Shown: one piece after another, positions 26,113 through 35,389 of the stretch | Layout: each line of letters begins with the position of its first letter | Position numbering within the stretch: the stretch's first letter is position 1 | Assembly: GCF_018406605.1 (NCBI RefSeq) | Contig: NZ_AP024545.1 | Location: 1,178,001 to 1,242,000 of the forward strand | DNA length: 64,000 nt | Direction of reading: 5' to 3' | Origin: Noviluteimonas caseinilytica | GTDB lineage: Bacteria; Pseudomonadota; Gammaproteobacteria; Xanthomonadales; Xanthomonadaceae | The notes under the pieces: model-generated | Told to the model about the DNA's origin: nothing | Database searches by the model: none | Seen by the model: the letters and a program-made list of their open reading frames with translations, nothing else | Program-made: the position numbers and the translations under genes

Positions 26113-27230
26113 AGGCGGTTTCTCAAGGCGATCAGGCGGGAAATGCGGGCGCGGAAATCCGCGGCGTCGAGGGTTCGGGGCGTCAGCAGTGCAGCCGCGA
26201 TGTCTTCGGGCGCCAGGCCGGTGCGTGCGGCGATCGCGGCGACCTGGTCGTCGCCTTCGAGCGCGGCGGCGACGGGATCGCGACGGCGCAGGCGCGCGAG
26301 CACGTGGCGGCGCAAGGCGTCGTGCAGCACGGCGCCGCGGCCGTAGCGATACAGGTGTTCGCCGCTGGCCTGCACGTGTTCGAGCAGGGCACGGCGATCT
26401 TCGGGCGCCGACGGCAGGCGCGGCCCGAGGCGTTGCGCGCGCATCCACAACCAGCCAACGAGCAACAAGGCGAGCGGCACGAGGACGCGCCACGCGTTGT
26501 CGAGCAGCAGGCGCCACAAAGGCGGCATGTCGGACGCATAGACGAGATGGAACGTGCCCTTGCCATAGTTCGGCGCGAGCAGCTGGCGCGTGAACCCGGC
26601 GTTGAACACGCCGTTGATGCCGGCGTTGTCGAGGAAATCCGCGTCCGTCACGACGTCCACCGTGCCCGCGCCGTAGGCGATGCGGGCGAACGCATACCCG
26701 GGTTCCTTGTCGTCATGCCATCCAAGCACCGGCGGTGCGACGAGTTCGAAGCGGCGGCCGCACAAGGTGCGGTTCGAGTGCGCGTGCTCTTGCGGCCAGT
26801 AGGAGACACACCCGAAGGTGTCCAGTTTCGGCCTGACGCCCAGCGCCCCCAACAGCGGCACGTTGCGACCGGCCCTCGCGCGAGTCCCCCACGCCAGGGG
26901 CGTCAGCAGGTGTCCGCCGCTTTGCACGAAGGCCAACAGGCGCGCGACCTCGCGTTGCGACAGCGTGTTCGGATTGGCCAGCAGCACCACGGTGTCATGC
27001 GCGCCGAGCGGATGCTTGTCGAGCGCCAGCCGGCTGCGCGCATCCACGCGCTGGCCGTCGTGCTGCAACGCGACCTTCAGCAAGTACAGCGGATTGGTTG
27101 CGGCTTCGCCCTTCGGCGGCAACCAGTGGTCGACCGGCCGGCGTTCGAACGTTGCCGTCCACCACATGCCGATGGCAACGATGAGTACCAGCGCGACGAG
27201 TGCGGCGAACCCGGTCGTGCGCTTGTTCAT
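26109..27230 (-). CDS. DUF4350 domain-containing membrane protein
   Basis: A 373-residue protein. It has an N-terminal membrane anchor (residues 8-26), then a periplasmic DUF4350 domain with the GATase-like core, marked by VLLANPNTLSQREVARLLAFVQSGG near 83-107. A second membrane segment (about 246-266) leads to a cytosolic tail rich in Arg. The function is unknown; its constant association with MoxR/DUF58/DUF4129 genes suggests one membrane complex. It overlaps the genes on either side by 4 bp. Confidence 0.82.
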   Translation of the reverse strand: MNKRTTGFAALVALVLIVAIGMWWTATFERRPVDHWLPPKGEAATNPLYLLKVALQHDGQRVDARSRLALDKHPLGAHDTVVLLANPNTLSQREVARLLAFVQSGGHLLTPLAWGTRARAGRNVPLLGALGVRPKLDTFGCVSYWPQEHAHSNRTLCGRRFELVAPPVLGWHDDKEPGYAFARIAYGAGTVDVVTDADFLDNAGINGVFNAGFTRQLLAPNYGKGTFHLVYASDMPPLWRLLLDNAWRVLVPLALLLVGWLWMRAQRLGPRLPSAPEDRRALLEHVQASGEHLYRYGRGAVLHDALRRHVLARLRRRDPVAAALEGDDQVAAIAARTGLAPEDIAAALLTPRTLDAADFRARISRLIALRNRL

Positions 27231-28774
27231 CGCGACCACCCGAACCGCTCGGCCATGCGCGCCAGTTGCGCTTCGAACGTGGCTTCCTCCGGCAGGCGAT
27301 CGGCGTACGCGGCGTATTGCCACGTGCGCACGACGGCGTTGAAGGCGTCGCGATCCTCGTTGTCCTGCAGCGCGCGCGCGGCGCGCAGGCATTCTGCCTC
27401 GGTGGCGCCGGGCACGAGGCGCGCACCGGTGCGCGCCACCATCGCCGCCACGCTGGCGCGATACAGCAACGCGAGCGCGGCCCGCACGCGGCCTTCGCGC
27501 CAGAGCGCGCGCGCGGCGGTGGGGATGTCGTCGGGCAGGCGTGCTGCGTGGACGAGCGGTGCGACGTCGATGCCGGAATCGGTGGACGTGGCGGGTTTCA
27601 TGTCCTGCAACCACGGCAGCCAGCGCTTGCGCGAGACCAGCAGCAACAGCAGCACCAGCACCACCAGCAACCACAGCGCGGATTCGGCGAGCATGCCGAA
27701 GAAGTCCGAGATCGCGCGCAGGGCCGGCGATTCTTCGTACTCGACGGTGCCGGGCTTCGGCTTGTCGCGCCGCACCCATTCCTTGCGCGTTTCCTTGCGG
27801 CGGTAATCCGGGTCGTCGAGCGCTTCCTTGACGGCCTTGCGGAACGGGGCTTCCGACGCACGCCCTTCGCCGAACAACCGCGGCAACGTGGGAGGGCCCT
27901 CCTTCTCCTCTTCCTTTTCCTGCTTCGGCTTCACGACGGCCTTGTCGGGCACCGTGGTGTCCGCGCGCGCGGGCGGTGCGATCGCCAGCGTGCCGCCCAC
28001 GACGAGCAGCAGTACCATCGCGGCGCCACCGAGGCGTTCGCGCAGGCGGCGGAACACCAGCTCCACGTCCCAGGCTTCCAGGTCCGTGCGCCGGTTGAGG
28101 TACAAGCCGAAGCCGGCGCCGACGTAGAACGGTTCCATCACGCTCATCGCGCCCCAGTACAGCGCATTGAACCCCAGGTGCGCCCAGGTTGGCGGGTCGC
28201 GCATCAACCACGACAGCAAGCCCAGCGCATCGCTGAACCGGTCGGGCGGTGCGAACAACGGCACCAGCCACAGCACGCCCATCAGCAGGGCGAATTCGAA
28301 GTTCGCGCACACCAGCGTCACCACGGTCGCCACGCCGCGCGCGGATCCGCCGACCACGCGACGACGCGCACTGCCGCTGTCCGCGCCTTCGAGCAAATCC
28401 ACCGGCAGGTACAGCGCGCGCAACGGTGACAGGCGGCGCCACGTCAGGTGCTGGACCATCGCGCGCCATCCCCACGTGCGTTGCGCCGCCAACGTGGCAC
28501 GCGTGTCGGGCGCATCGCCGAATACCGCGCGCGAGAGCACGAACAACGGCACGCGATCGAATACCGGCTTGAGCCACCACAGCACGAGCGGTGCGTACGC
28601 CAGCAGGTCCAGCCACCAGCCGAGCGCGTTGACCACGGCGAACACGGGCAGCGTGACCAGGCACCAGGGCCGCAGGATCGCGCGGAAGTGGCGGCGCACG
28701 AGCGCCATGCCCAGCTCCACCGCTTCCCAGGACGAACGCGGGCGCAGCACGATGCGGACCTGGTCAAGGCGCAT
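27227..28774 (-). CDS. DUF4129 domain-containing membrane protein
   Basis: A 515-residue protein. The N-terminal half has several membrane segments, at about 40-60, 64-75, 150-175, 180-200 and 260-280. Then a charged Lys/Glu-rich linker (about 282-300), another membrane helix (about 365-388) and a C-terminal cytosolic DUF4129-like domain follow. In it ALLYRASVAAMVARTGARL is near 438-456. Function unknown. It follows the SpoIIM-like gene with an 11-bp overlap and is part of the MoxR operon. Confidence 0.78.
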   Translation of the reverse strand: MRLDQVRIVLRPRSSWEAVELGMALVRRHFRAILRPWCLVTLPVFAVVNALGWWLDLLAYAPLVLWWLKPVFDRVPLFVLSRAVFGDAPDTRATLAAQRTWGWRAMVQHLTWRRLSPLRALYLPVDLLEGADSGSARRRVVGGSARGVATVVTLVCANFEFALLMGVLWLVPLFAPPDRFSDALGLLSWLMRDPPTWAHLGFNALYWGAMSVMEPFYVGAGFGLYLNRRTDLEAWDVELVFRRLRERLGGAAMVLLLVVGGTLAIAPPARADTTVPDKAVVKPKQEKEEEKEGPPTLPRLFGEGRASEAPFRKAVKEALDDPDYRRKETRKEWVRRDKPKPGTVEYEESPALRAISDFFGMLAESALWLLVVLVLLLLLVSRKRWLPWLQDMKPATSTDSGIDVAPLVHAARLPDDIPTAARALWREGRVRAALALLYRASVAAMVARTGARLVPGATEAECLRAARALQDNEDRDAFNAVVRTWQYAAYADRLPEEATFEAQLARMAERFGWSR

Positions 28775-29756
28775 CGGTCGCTCCCTTGCCGCCGCGCGCG
28801 AGCCACGTCAGCACGCCGGTCCACAGCACCGCACCGACGGTGAACGTGATGATCGGATCGCGCGTGCCGATCGACGACCAGAACGCCTCGACGAACGCGG
28901 CGACCAGCAACATGCCGAGCACGCCCACGCTGAGCAGCGCACCGCGGCGCCCGGCTTCGATCAACGCGTCGACGCGACGCCGCTGGCCGGGCGCCAGCAG
29001 GTCCACGCCCAGGCGCAGGCCCGCGGCACCGGCGATCACGACGCCGGTGAGTTCGAACGCCGAATGCCCGACGACGAAGCGCCAGAGGGGTCCGTCGAAA
29101 CCCACGCCGTGCAGGTGCCCGGCGACCGCGCCGCCGTAGACGCCGTTGAACAGCAGCACGAACGCCGTGCCCACGCCGGCCAGCAACCCCGCGGCGAACG
29201 TGCGGAAGGCGATGCTGATGTTGTTGAAGATGTAGAGGCCGAACATCGCGACGTCGGTGCCGCTGGTGCGTCCGACGTCGACGTTGCCCGGGTCGTACAT
29301 CCGCTCGAATTGCGCCACTTCCATCGGCGACAGCAGCGTGTGCACGAGTTCGGGATGCCACGTCACCGCGATGTACATCGCCACCGCGGGCACGACGAAC
29401 AACGCCGTCGACAGCCACAGGCACACCGGGTCGGCGCGCACCAGCCGCGGGAAGTCCGCGAGGAAGAAGCGCAGCGCGCGGCGCCACGGCAACGGTGGCG
29501 GGCGGTACAGCGCCGTGTGCCCGCGTTCCATCAGCACCTGCAGGCGGTCCACCACCGCAGGGCTGTAACCGCGGCGGCGCGCGAGGCCGAGGTGCTGGCA
29601 CACGCGCCGGTAGCGCGCGGGCATGTCCGCGTCCGATAGCCCCTGCCACGTGGCATCGGCGCGCGCGCGGCCGGGATGTCCGGCGCGCTTGTCGAGCCAG
29701 GCTTCCAGCGCGTCCCATTCCGCCGCGTGGCGGGCGATGAACTGGGCCTGCCTCAT
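28764..29756 (-). CDS. stage II sporulation protein M (SpoIIM)-like membrane protein
   Basis: A 330-residue protein with a soluble N-terminal helical part (about 1-100), then about six membrane segments. FRTFAAGLLAGVGTAFVLLFNGVYGGAV lies near 190-217, and the conserved GHSAFELTGVVIAGAAGL near 232-249 is the most typical SpoIIM block. The organism is not a spore former; in Gram-negatives this family occurs with RDD and MoxR genes and has no assigned job. Start chosen at 29756, overlapping the RDD gene stop. Confidence 0.85.
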   Translation of the reverse strand: MRQAQFIARHAAEWDALEAWLDKRAGHPGRARADATWQGLSDADMPARYRRVCQHLGLARRRGYSPAVVDRLQVLMERGHTALYRPPPLPWRRALRFFLADFPRLVRADPVCLWLSTALFVVPAVAMYIAVTWHPELVHTLLSPMEVAQFERMYDPGNVDVGRTSGTDVAMFGLYIFNNISIAFRTFAAGLLAGVGTAFVLLFNGVYGGAVAGHLHGVGFDGPLWRFVVGHSAFELTGVVIAGAAGLRLGVDLLAPGQRRRVDALIEAGRRGALLSVGVLGMLLVAAFVEAFWSSIGTRDPIITFTVGAVLWTGVLTWLARGGKGATDAP

Positions 29757-30433
29757 CGGCGCCCCAGCAGCCAGTTGGCGAGGCCGAACAGGCGCTCCAC
29801 GCCTTCCGCACCCCGCGCCTGCGTCATCGGTTCCACCAGGTCGGCGAGTTCGGCCTGGCGCTCCGGCGTGAGCGTGGGCGCGCGTTCGGCGAAGGCGATG
29901 ACCGCGGCTTGTTCGGCGGGACGCAGCACGATGCCCACGCCGTGCGGAGGCGCCTCGGCCAGCGGCGGACGCTTGCGCTCGCGTGCGACGTGCACGACGA
30001 GCGTGCGCGCCACGATGTCGCCCAGGCGCCGTCCCCACGGATCGGCGAGGCTCGTCACCAGGCCCGTTGCGTATCCGAACGGCAGCATGTCCACGGTGCG
30101 CAGCAGGTTGCGCGCGAACGCGGCCACCCAGCCGATCGGGCCGCCGTCCTGCGCGACGACGCGCAGTTCCATCACGCGCTTGCCGGGCGTCTGGCCGTTG
30201 AACAGGCCTTCGCAGACCACCGGATAGGCCCATGCGATGCCGAACAGCACGACCAGGTAGACGCCGTAGCCGGCCATCTCGAGGAACGAAAGCAGCGAAC
30301 CGGCGGCGATGACCAGGCCGAGGCGGATGGCGAAATCGATGCCCCACGCGATCGCGCGCGGCACGGGCCCCGCGGCGGGCAGTCGCAGGGCGACGCCTTC
30401 GGGGGTGTGGACTTCGCGTACCGAGTCGAGCAT
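29753..30433 (-). CDS. RDD family membrane protein (MoxR operon)
   Basis: A 226-residue protein. The RDD domain occupies roughly residues 20-155: PRAIAWGIDFAIRLGLVIAAG near 22 carries the conserved Arg-Asp pair, membrane segments follow, and GQTPGKRVMELRVV near 83 is the second conserved block. A hydrophilic tail of about 70 residues follows. Starting at 30433 puts AAGGA about 9 nt upstream; the frame remains open to 30538 but those codons look non-coding. RDD proteins are presumed small transport or scaffold proteins. A second RDD gene lies immediately upstream. Confidence 0.83.
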   Translation of the reverse strand: MLDSVREVHTPEGVALRLPAAGPVPRAIAWGIDFAIRLGLVIAAGSLLSFLEMAGYGVYLVVLFGIAWAYPVVCEGLFNGQTPGKRVMELRVVAQDGGPIGWVAAFARNLLRTVDMLPFGYATGLVTSLADPWGRRLGDIVARTLVVHVARERKRPPLAEAPPHGVGIVLRPAEQAAVIAFAERAPTLTPERQAELADLVEPMTQARGAEGVERLFGLANWLLGRR

Positions 30434-30461
30434 CTGCAGCGATCCTTCGCGTGGTGGCCGG

Positions 30462-30956
30462 TCAGGCGTCGACGACGATGGTGTCGGCGAAATGATCGTG
30501 CAGGCAGCGCCGTCCCTCGCCGAAGATCGCGAGCGCATCCACCAGCAGGAACAACTGCCCGGCCACGGGCAACAGGCCGATCACGCCGGGCAGCAGCATG
30601 CGCAGCAGGAAGGTGCGCCCCAGGCCCGCGCGCGATCCGTCCACGCGCACGATGCGGATGCCGATCCATCGCTTGCCGAGCGTCTGGCCGTGTCGATGCA
30701 GCAGCACGACGTCGATGACGAGCACGACGGCGGAGACGACGGCCGCGGCCCCGAGGATGCCGACGATGGCATCCGTCACCATCATGCCGTTGAAGAACCA
30801 TGCGAGGAACACGGGACCCAGCAACAACGTGTTGTCCAGCACCGCGGCGCCCAGGCGCGCGGCACGCGAACTGCGTTCGCCGCTGCTGGCCGAAACCGGT
30901 TGCTCGACGCGCGCCGCGGGCGCGGCGTACGGATTCGCGCCGATTGGATCCTGCAT
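30462..30956 (-). CDS. RDD family membrane protein (first gene of the MoxR operon)
   Basis: A 164-residue protein that starts with a Pro/Ala-rich soluble segment (about 35 residues) and then an RDD domain: RAARLGAAVLDNTLLLG near 31 and GQTLGKRWIGIRIVRVDG near 90-107. Three to four membrane segments are predicted. It is 28 bp upstream of the other RDD gene and is probably the first gene of the operon. The upstream gap of 61 bp to the carbonic anhydrase gene holds no clear promoter, so co-transcription with that gene is possible. Confidence 0.8.
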   Translation of the reverse strand: MQDPIGANPYAAPAARVEQPVSASSGERSSRAARLGAAVLDNTLLLGPVFLAWFFNGMMVTDAIVGILGAAAVVSAVVLVIDVVLLHRHGQTLGKRWIGIRIVRVDGSRAGLGRTFLLRMLLPGVIGLLPVAGQLFLLVDALAIFGEGRRCLHDHFADTIVVDA

Positions 30957-31017
30957 CCCTGGTTCCCCTGCCCCTGCTTACGGCCCTACTGTGACCGGCC
31001 CGCAGGATGCCCGCAAC

Positions 31018-31560
31018 TCAGGCAACGCCACCCGCGAGGTACTGGTCCTTCAACCGCACGTAGTGGCCGGCGGAGTAATAGAGCGCTTCGATCTCCGCAT
31101 CGGACAGCACGCGTACTTTCTTTGCCGGGTTGCCGAGCCACAGTTCGCCGCGGCCGACCACCTTGCCCGGTGTCACCAGCGCGCCGGCGCCGACGAAGCC
31201 GTGCTGTTCCACCACCGCGCCGTCGAGCACGATCGCGCCCATGCCGATCAGCACGGCGTCCTCGATGCGGCACGCATGCACGATCGCCTTGTGACCGATG
31301 GTCACGTCGTTGCCGATCACGGTGGCGAAACCGCCGAGTTTCGCGTGCGGGCCATCGTGGCTGACGTGCACCACGGTGCCGTCCTGCACGTTGGTGCGCG
31401 CACCGATGCGGATGAAATTGACGTCGCCGCGGATGATCGTGCCGGGCCACACGGAGGTGTCGTCGCCGAGCACGACGTCGCCGATGACGCTCGCGGCGGG
31501 GTCGACGTAGCAACGCTCGCCGAGGATCGGCAACTTGCCGAGATAGGGGCGCAGGGACAT
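31018..31560 (-). CDS. gamma-carbonic anhydrase family protein
   Basis: A 180-residue left-handed beta-helix protein of repeated hexapeptides (for example VIGDVVLGDDTSVWPGTIIRGD near 25-46). The metal-ligand histidines are in VVHVSHDGP (about 63-71) and IGHKAIVHAC (about 88-97). Family members (YrdA/PaaY/CaiE-like) may have carbonic anhydrase activity or act on CoA-linked substrates, and sequence does not decide. It is divergent from the aldehyde dehydrogenase gene. Confidence 0.9.
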   Translation of the reverse strand: MSLRPYLGKLPILGERCYVDPAASVIGDVVLGDDTSVWPGTIIRGDVNFIRIGARTNVQDGTVVHVSHDGPHAKLGGFATVIGNDVTIGHKAIVHACRIEDAVLIGMGAIVLDGAVVEQHGFVGAGALVTPGKVVGRGELWLGNPAKKVRVLSDAEIEALYYSAGHYVRLKDQYLAGGVA

Positions 31561-31567
31561 GGCGCGC

Positions 31568-31573
31568 ATTGTA
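31568..31573 (-). promoter_or_regulatory. candidate -10 of the gamma-carbonic anhydrase gene, 7 nt before the ATG
   Basis: On the minus strand this reads TACAAT and ends 7 nt before the start codon at 31560. A transcript from it would be leaderless. On the other strand a CATACT at about 31603-31608 could serve the aldehyde dehydrogenase gene. Confidence 0.4.
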
Positions 31574-31615
31574 AGGGCGCGCGTCGGCGCGGGGGCGTGG
31601 CGCATACTTCCCCGC

Positions 31616-33052
31616 ATGGATGCCGCACCCCACCTGACGATCGCCACCCCGCCCGCCGCCGACCTCCCGGCCACGCTCGAACGCCTGCGCACCGCATGGT
31701 TGGCGAACAAGCCCGGCCTGGAACAACGACGCGCGGACCTGGGCCGCCTGCGGCACGTGCTGTCCCGCCGCCTGGAGGCGATGGACGCGGCGATCCGCGC
31801 CGATTTCGGCCATCGCTCGACGCACGAGAACCTGATTTCCGAAGCGATGGTGACGCTGTCGGAGATCGACCTGGCGCGCCGCAAGCTGCGCCGCTGGGCG
31901 AAGCCGCGGCGCGTGGGCGTGGGCTGGAAATTCTGGCCGGCGCGCGCGGAGATCCGCCCGTTGCCGGTGGGCGTGGTCGGCATCATCAGTCCGTGGAATT
32001 ACCCGGTGAACCTGGCGCTGGTGCCGCTGGTGTCGGCGATCGCGGCGGGCAACCACGTGTACCTCAAGCCGTCGGAGCACACGCCGCGCACGAGTGAATT
32101 CCTGCGCGACTTGCTCGCGGAAGTGTTTCCCGCGGATCGCGTTGCCGTGGCGATCGGTGGCGCGGACGTGGGCGCGGCGTTTTCCGCGTTGCCGTTCGAC
32201 CATCTGTTGTTCACCGGTTCGACGGCCGTCGGACGCAAGGTGATGGCGGCGGCCGCGCCCAACCTCACGCCGGTGACGCTGGAACTCGGCGGAAAAGCGC
32301 CGGCCGTGGTCGCGCCGGATTTCCCGCTCGACCTGGCCGCCGCGCGCATCGCCAGCGGCAAGTGGTTCAACGCGGGGCAGACCTGCATCGGCGTGGATTA
32401 CGCGCTGGTGGACGTGGCACGCCGCGATGCGTTCGTCGCTGCGCTGCGTGCGCAGGTGCAGGCGCGTTTCGGCGACTTCGCTGATGCGAGCAACTACACG
32501 CGCATCATCAACGCGGGGCAGTTCGACCGGTTGCAGGGCTACGTGGACGATGCGCGTGCGCGCGGATGCACGGTGGTGCCGCTGGTGGAGGTCGCGCCGG
32601 AGCGCATGCGCGCCGAGCGCCTGTTCCCGCCGACGCTGGTGCTGGATCCGCCCGACGACAGCGCGGTGATGCGCAACGAGATCTTCGGGCCGTTGCTCCC
32701 GGTACGCACGTACGCGCGGCTGGACGAGGCGCTGGCGTACATCGGCACGCACGATCGGCCGCTGGCGTTGTATCCGTTCTCGAACGACACGCGCACGGTG
32801 GAACGGATCATCGGTTCGACGCTGGCCGGCGGCGTCACGGTCAACGACACGCTCGTGCATTTCGCTGTGGACGGATTGCCGTTCGGTGGCAGCGGGCCGA
32901 GTGGCATGGGCGCGATCCACGGACGCACGGGCTTCGACACCTTCAGCAAATTGTTGCCGGTGTTCCGGCAGACGCGCTGGGCGGCGACGGATCTGTTGCG
33001 GCCGCCCTACAAGGGCTACGTCGACCGGCTGGTGCGCTTCCTCGCGCGCTAG
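31616..33052 (+). CDS. aldehyde dehydrogenase, coniferyl-aldehyde-dehydrogenase-like
   Basis: A 478-residue NAD(P)-dependent enzyme from the ATG at 31616; earlier in-frame codons from 31559 are not family-like. SPWNYPVNL near residue 125 is the cofactor site, LELGGKAP near 222 holds the general-base Glu, and the catalytic Cys is in NAGQTCIG near 258. FGGSGPSGMGAIHG lies near 420. The sequence resembles the coniferyl aldehyde dehydrogenase branch, which oxidises aromatic and fatty aldehydes to acids. The C-terminus (FRQTRWAATDLLRPPY) may be membrane-associated. Its stop shares CTAG with the next, convergent gene. Confidence 0.88.
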   Translation: MDAAPHLTIATPPAADLPATLERLRTAWLANKPGLEQRRADLGRLRHVLSRRLEAMDAAIRADFGHRSTHENLISEAMVTLSEIDLARRKLRRWAKPRRVGVGWKFWPARAEIRPLPVGVVGIISPWNYPVNLALVPLVSAIAAGNHVYLKPSEHTPRTSEFLRDLLAEVFPADRVAVAIGGADVGAAFSALPFDHLLFTGSTAVGRKVMAAAAPNLTPVTLELGGKAPAVVAPDFPLDLAAARIASGKWFNAGQTCIGVDYALVDVARRDAFVAALRAQVQARFGDFADASNYTRIINAGQFDRLQGYVDDARARGCTVVPLVEVAPERMRAERLFPPTLVLDPPDDSAVMRNEIFGPLLPVRTYARLDEALAYIGTHDRPLALYPFSNDTRTVERIIGSTLAGGVTVNDTLVHFAVDGLPFGGSGPSGMGAIHGRTGFDTFSKLLPVFRQTRWAATDLLRPPYKGYVDRLVRFLAR

Positions 33053-34551
33053 GCCGGTTCGCGCGGGTGCACCCAGTTCGGTAACAACGTGTACGGGTCC
33101 AGCGCGATCTTCCGGTCGTAGTCGACGCGCGCGCCTTCGAGCTGCTGTTGCATCTGCCCGCTGCGCATCGCGTCGAACAACTCCGTGCACCCGCCGATGT
33201 GCGCGCCGCCGATGAAGATCTGCGGGATCGTCTGCGCGAACTGCTTGCGCAACACCGCGCGAATCTTCACGCCCAGGTCGCCCTGCTGGTACGCGACCGA
33301 ATCCAGGTCGACGCTTTCGTAGTCAATGCCTAGCCGCGCGAACAACTTGCGCACCGCCCAGCAGAACTCGCACCACTCCAGCGCGAACAACACGACGGGC
33401 TTGTCGCGGATGACTTGCGCGACGAAGGCTTCGGCGCGGGCATCGAGCGGCTCTTCATCGGGCACGGGCGCGAGTCCGGGGATCGCGCACACCGGTGGCG
33501 GCGTGGGCCGATCGAAGCGATATCCGGGCGTCGAACGCGAGATGGCCACCTCGTCGTCGTTCATCGTTTCCGAAATGTGTTCGAACAGCGGCGTCGACAT
33601 GTAGCGCTCACCGGTGTCGGGCAGCATGCAGACGATGTTGGTGCCGGGCGCGCTGCGGCGGGCGACGTGGAGTGCGGCGACCACCGTGGCGCCGCTCGAC
33701 GGGCCGGCGAGGATGCCTTCGACCGTCGCCAGTTCGCGCGCCACGCGCAACGCATCGGCGCCGGCGATGGGGACGATTTCATCGACGAGCTGTTCGTCGC
33801 GCGCCGATTGCGTGAGGCGCGGGATGAAATCGGGCGTCCAGCCCTGGATGAGGTGCGGCTGGAAATGCGGATGGCTGCGGCTGGGCGCGCCGTTCGCATC
33901 GCGCGGTTGCGGAATGCCGCTGGCGAGGATCGGCGCGTTGTCCGGTTCGGCGACCACGATGCGGATGCGCGGATCGGCCTGTCGCAACACGCGGCCGACG
34001 CCGAGCAACGTGCCGCCGGTGCCGGTGCCGGTCACGAAGCAGTGCAGCGTGTCGCCTTCGAAATCCGCGAGGATTTCCCGCGCCGTCGTGCGCATGTGGA
34101 CTTCGGCGTTGGCGGGATTCTCGAACTGGCGGCACAGGAACCATCCGTGCGCCTGCGACAGCTCCACCGCCTTGGCCAGCATGCCCGAACCTTTCTCCGC
34201 CGCCGGCGTCAGCACCACTTTCGCACCGAGGAACCGCAACAGCTTGCGCCGCTCGATGCTGAAGTTTTCCGCCATCACCACGACCAGCGGATAGCCCTTC
34301 TGCGCGCACACCATTGCGAGGCCGATGCCGGTATTGCCGCTGGTGGCTTCCACCACCGTCTGGCCCGGCGCGAGCGTGCCCGCGCGTTCGGCGGCTTCGA
34401 TCACCGCGCGCGCCATGCGGTCCTTGACCGAGCCCAGCGGGTTGAAGGATTCGAGCTTGGCGAACACGTTGACGCCGGGGGGCGCGAGCTTGCCCAGGCG
34501 CACCAGGGGCGTGTTGCCGATCGTGTCGAGTATCGTGTCGTACCGCGCCAT
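33049..34551 (-). CDS. cysteine synthase/cystathionine beta-synthase-like PLP enzyme fused to glutaredoxin
   Basis: A 500-residue fusion. Residues about 1-320 are a fold-type II PLP enzyme: PLP Lys43 in NPLGSVKDR, SGNTG near 70 and the phosphate loop GTGTGGT near 175. A linker (about 325-385) rich in Pro leads to a glutaredoxin-like domain with CEFC near 411-414 and TIPQIFIGGAHIGG near 452-465. Starting at 34551 gives GGAGG a few bases upstream. The enzyme probably makes cysteine or cystathionine; the glutaredoxin may recycle its thiol or respond to redox state. The stop overlaps the aldehyde dehydrogenase stop. Confidence 0.87.
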   Translation of the reverse strand: MARYDTILDTIGNTPLVRLGKLAPPGVNVFAKLESFNPLGSVKDRMARAVIEAAERAGTLAPGQTVVEATSGNTGIGLAMVCAQKGYPLVVVMAENFSIERRKLLRFLGAKVVLTPAAEKGSGMLAKAVELSQAHGWFLCRQFENPANAEVHMRTTAREILADFEGDTLHCFVTGTGTGGTLLGVGRVLRQADPRIRIVVAEPDNAPILASGIPQPRDANGAPSRSHPHFQPHLIQGWTPDFIPRLTQSARDEQLVDEIVPIAGADALRVARELATVEGILAGPSSGATVVAALHVARRSAPGTNIVCMLPDTGERYMSTPLFEHISETMNDDEVAISRSTPGYRFDRPTPPPVCAIPGLAPVPDEEPLDARAEAFVAQVIRDKPVVLFALEWCEFCWAVRKLFARLGIDYESVDLDSVAYQQGDLGVKIRAVLRKQFAQTIPQIFIGGAHIGGCTELFDAMRSGQMQQQLEGARVDYDRKIALDPYTLLPNWVHPREPA

Positions 34552-34616
34552 GCTGCCTCCTCCGGGGCCTTCCATCCGGGAAGAACGCGAACCCGCGCGC
34601 CAATGGGACTGCCTGC

Positions 34617-35384
34617 TTGAAGATCGCCAGCTGGAACGTCAATTCGCTCAACGTGCGCATGCCGCACCTGGTGCAGTGGTTGCGCGATGCGCAGCCGGAC
34701 ATCGTCGCGCTGCAGGAAACCAAGCTCGACGACGAACGCTTCCCCGATTCGCAACTCGCCGAACTCGGCTACCGCAGCGTGTTCTGCGGGCAGAAGACCT
34801 ACAACGGCGTCGCGGTGCTGAGCCGCCTGCCGTTCACCGGGGAATGCGTCACCGCGATCCCCGGGTTCGAGGATCCGCAGAAGCGCGTGCTGGCGGCCAC
34901 CGTCGGCGACGTGCGCATCGTCGACCTGTACGTGGTGAACGGCGAGGCCGTGGGCAGCGCGAAGTTCGAGTACAAGCTGCGGTGGTTCGAAGCTGTGCGC
35001 GAATGGCTGCGCGCCGAACTGGCCGCGCATCCCAACCTCGTCGTGCTGGGCGATTTCAACATCGCGCCGGACGACCGCGACGTCCACGATCCCAAGCGCT
35101 GGCGCGAGAAGATCCTGTGCTCCACGCCCGAGCGCGACGCGCTGCGTTCGCTGCAGGCGCTGGGCCTGCACGACAGCTTCCGCCTGTTCAACGAAGACGG
35201 CGGCCATTACAGCTGGTGGGATTACCGGCTCGCAGCCTTCCAGCGCGGCTGGGGCCTGCGCATCGACCTGGTGCTCGTCAGCGATGCGCTGAAGGCGCGC
35301 ACCACGGCCGCCGGCATCGACCTGGTCCCGCGCGGCTGGGAACGGCCGAGCGACCACACGCCGGTGTGGGTGCAGATCGACTGA
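34617..35384 (+). CDS. xth: exodeoxyribonuclease III
   Basis: A 255-residue EEP-family DNA repair nuclease from a TTG start that gives the canonical N-terminus (MKIASWNVNSLNVR). Catalytic motifs: LQETKLDD near residue 33, GDFNIAPDDRDVHDP near 146-160 and the C-terminal SDHTPVWVQ with the active-site His. It incises abasic sites and has 3'-to-5' exonuclease activity. The length is normal and it is a single gene between converging neighbours. Confidence 0.93.
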   Translation: MKIASWNVNSLNVRMPHLVQWLRDAQPDIVALQETKLDDERFPDSQLAELGYRSVFCGQKTYNGVAVLSRLPFTGECVTAIPGFEDPQKRVLAATVGDVRIVDLYVVNGEAVGSAKFEYKLRWFEAVREWLRAELAAHPNLVVLGDFNIAPDDRDVHDPKRWREKILCSTPERDALRSLQALGLHDSFRLFNEDGGHYSWWDYRLAAFQRGWGLRIDLVLVSDALKARTTAAGIDLVPRGWERPSDHTPVWVQID

Positions 35385-35389
35385 TCCGC

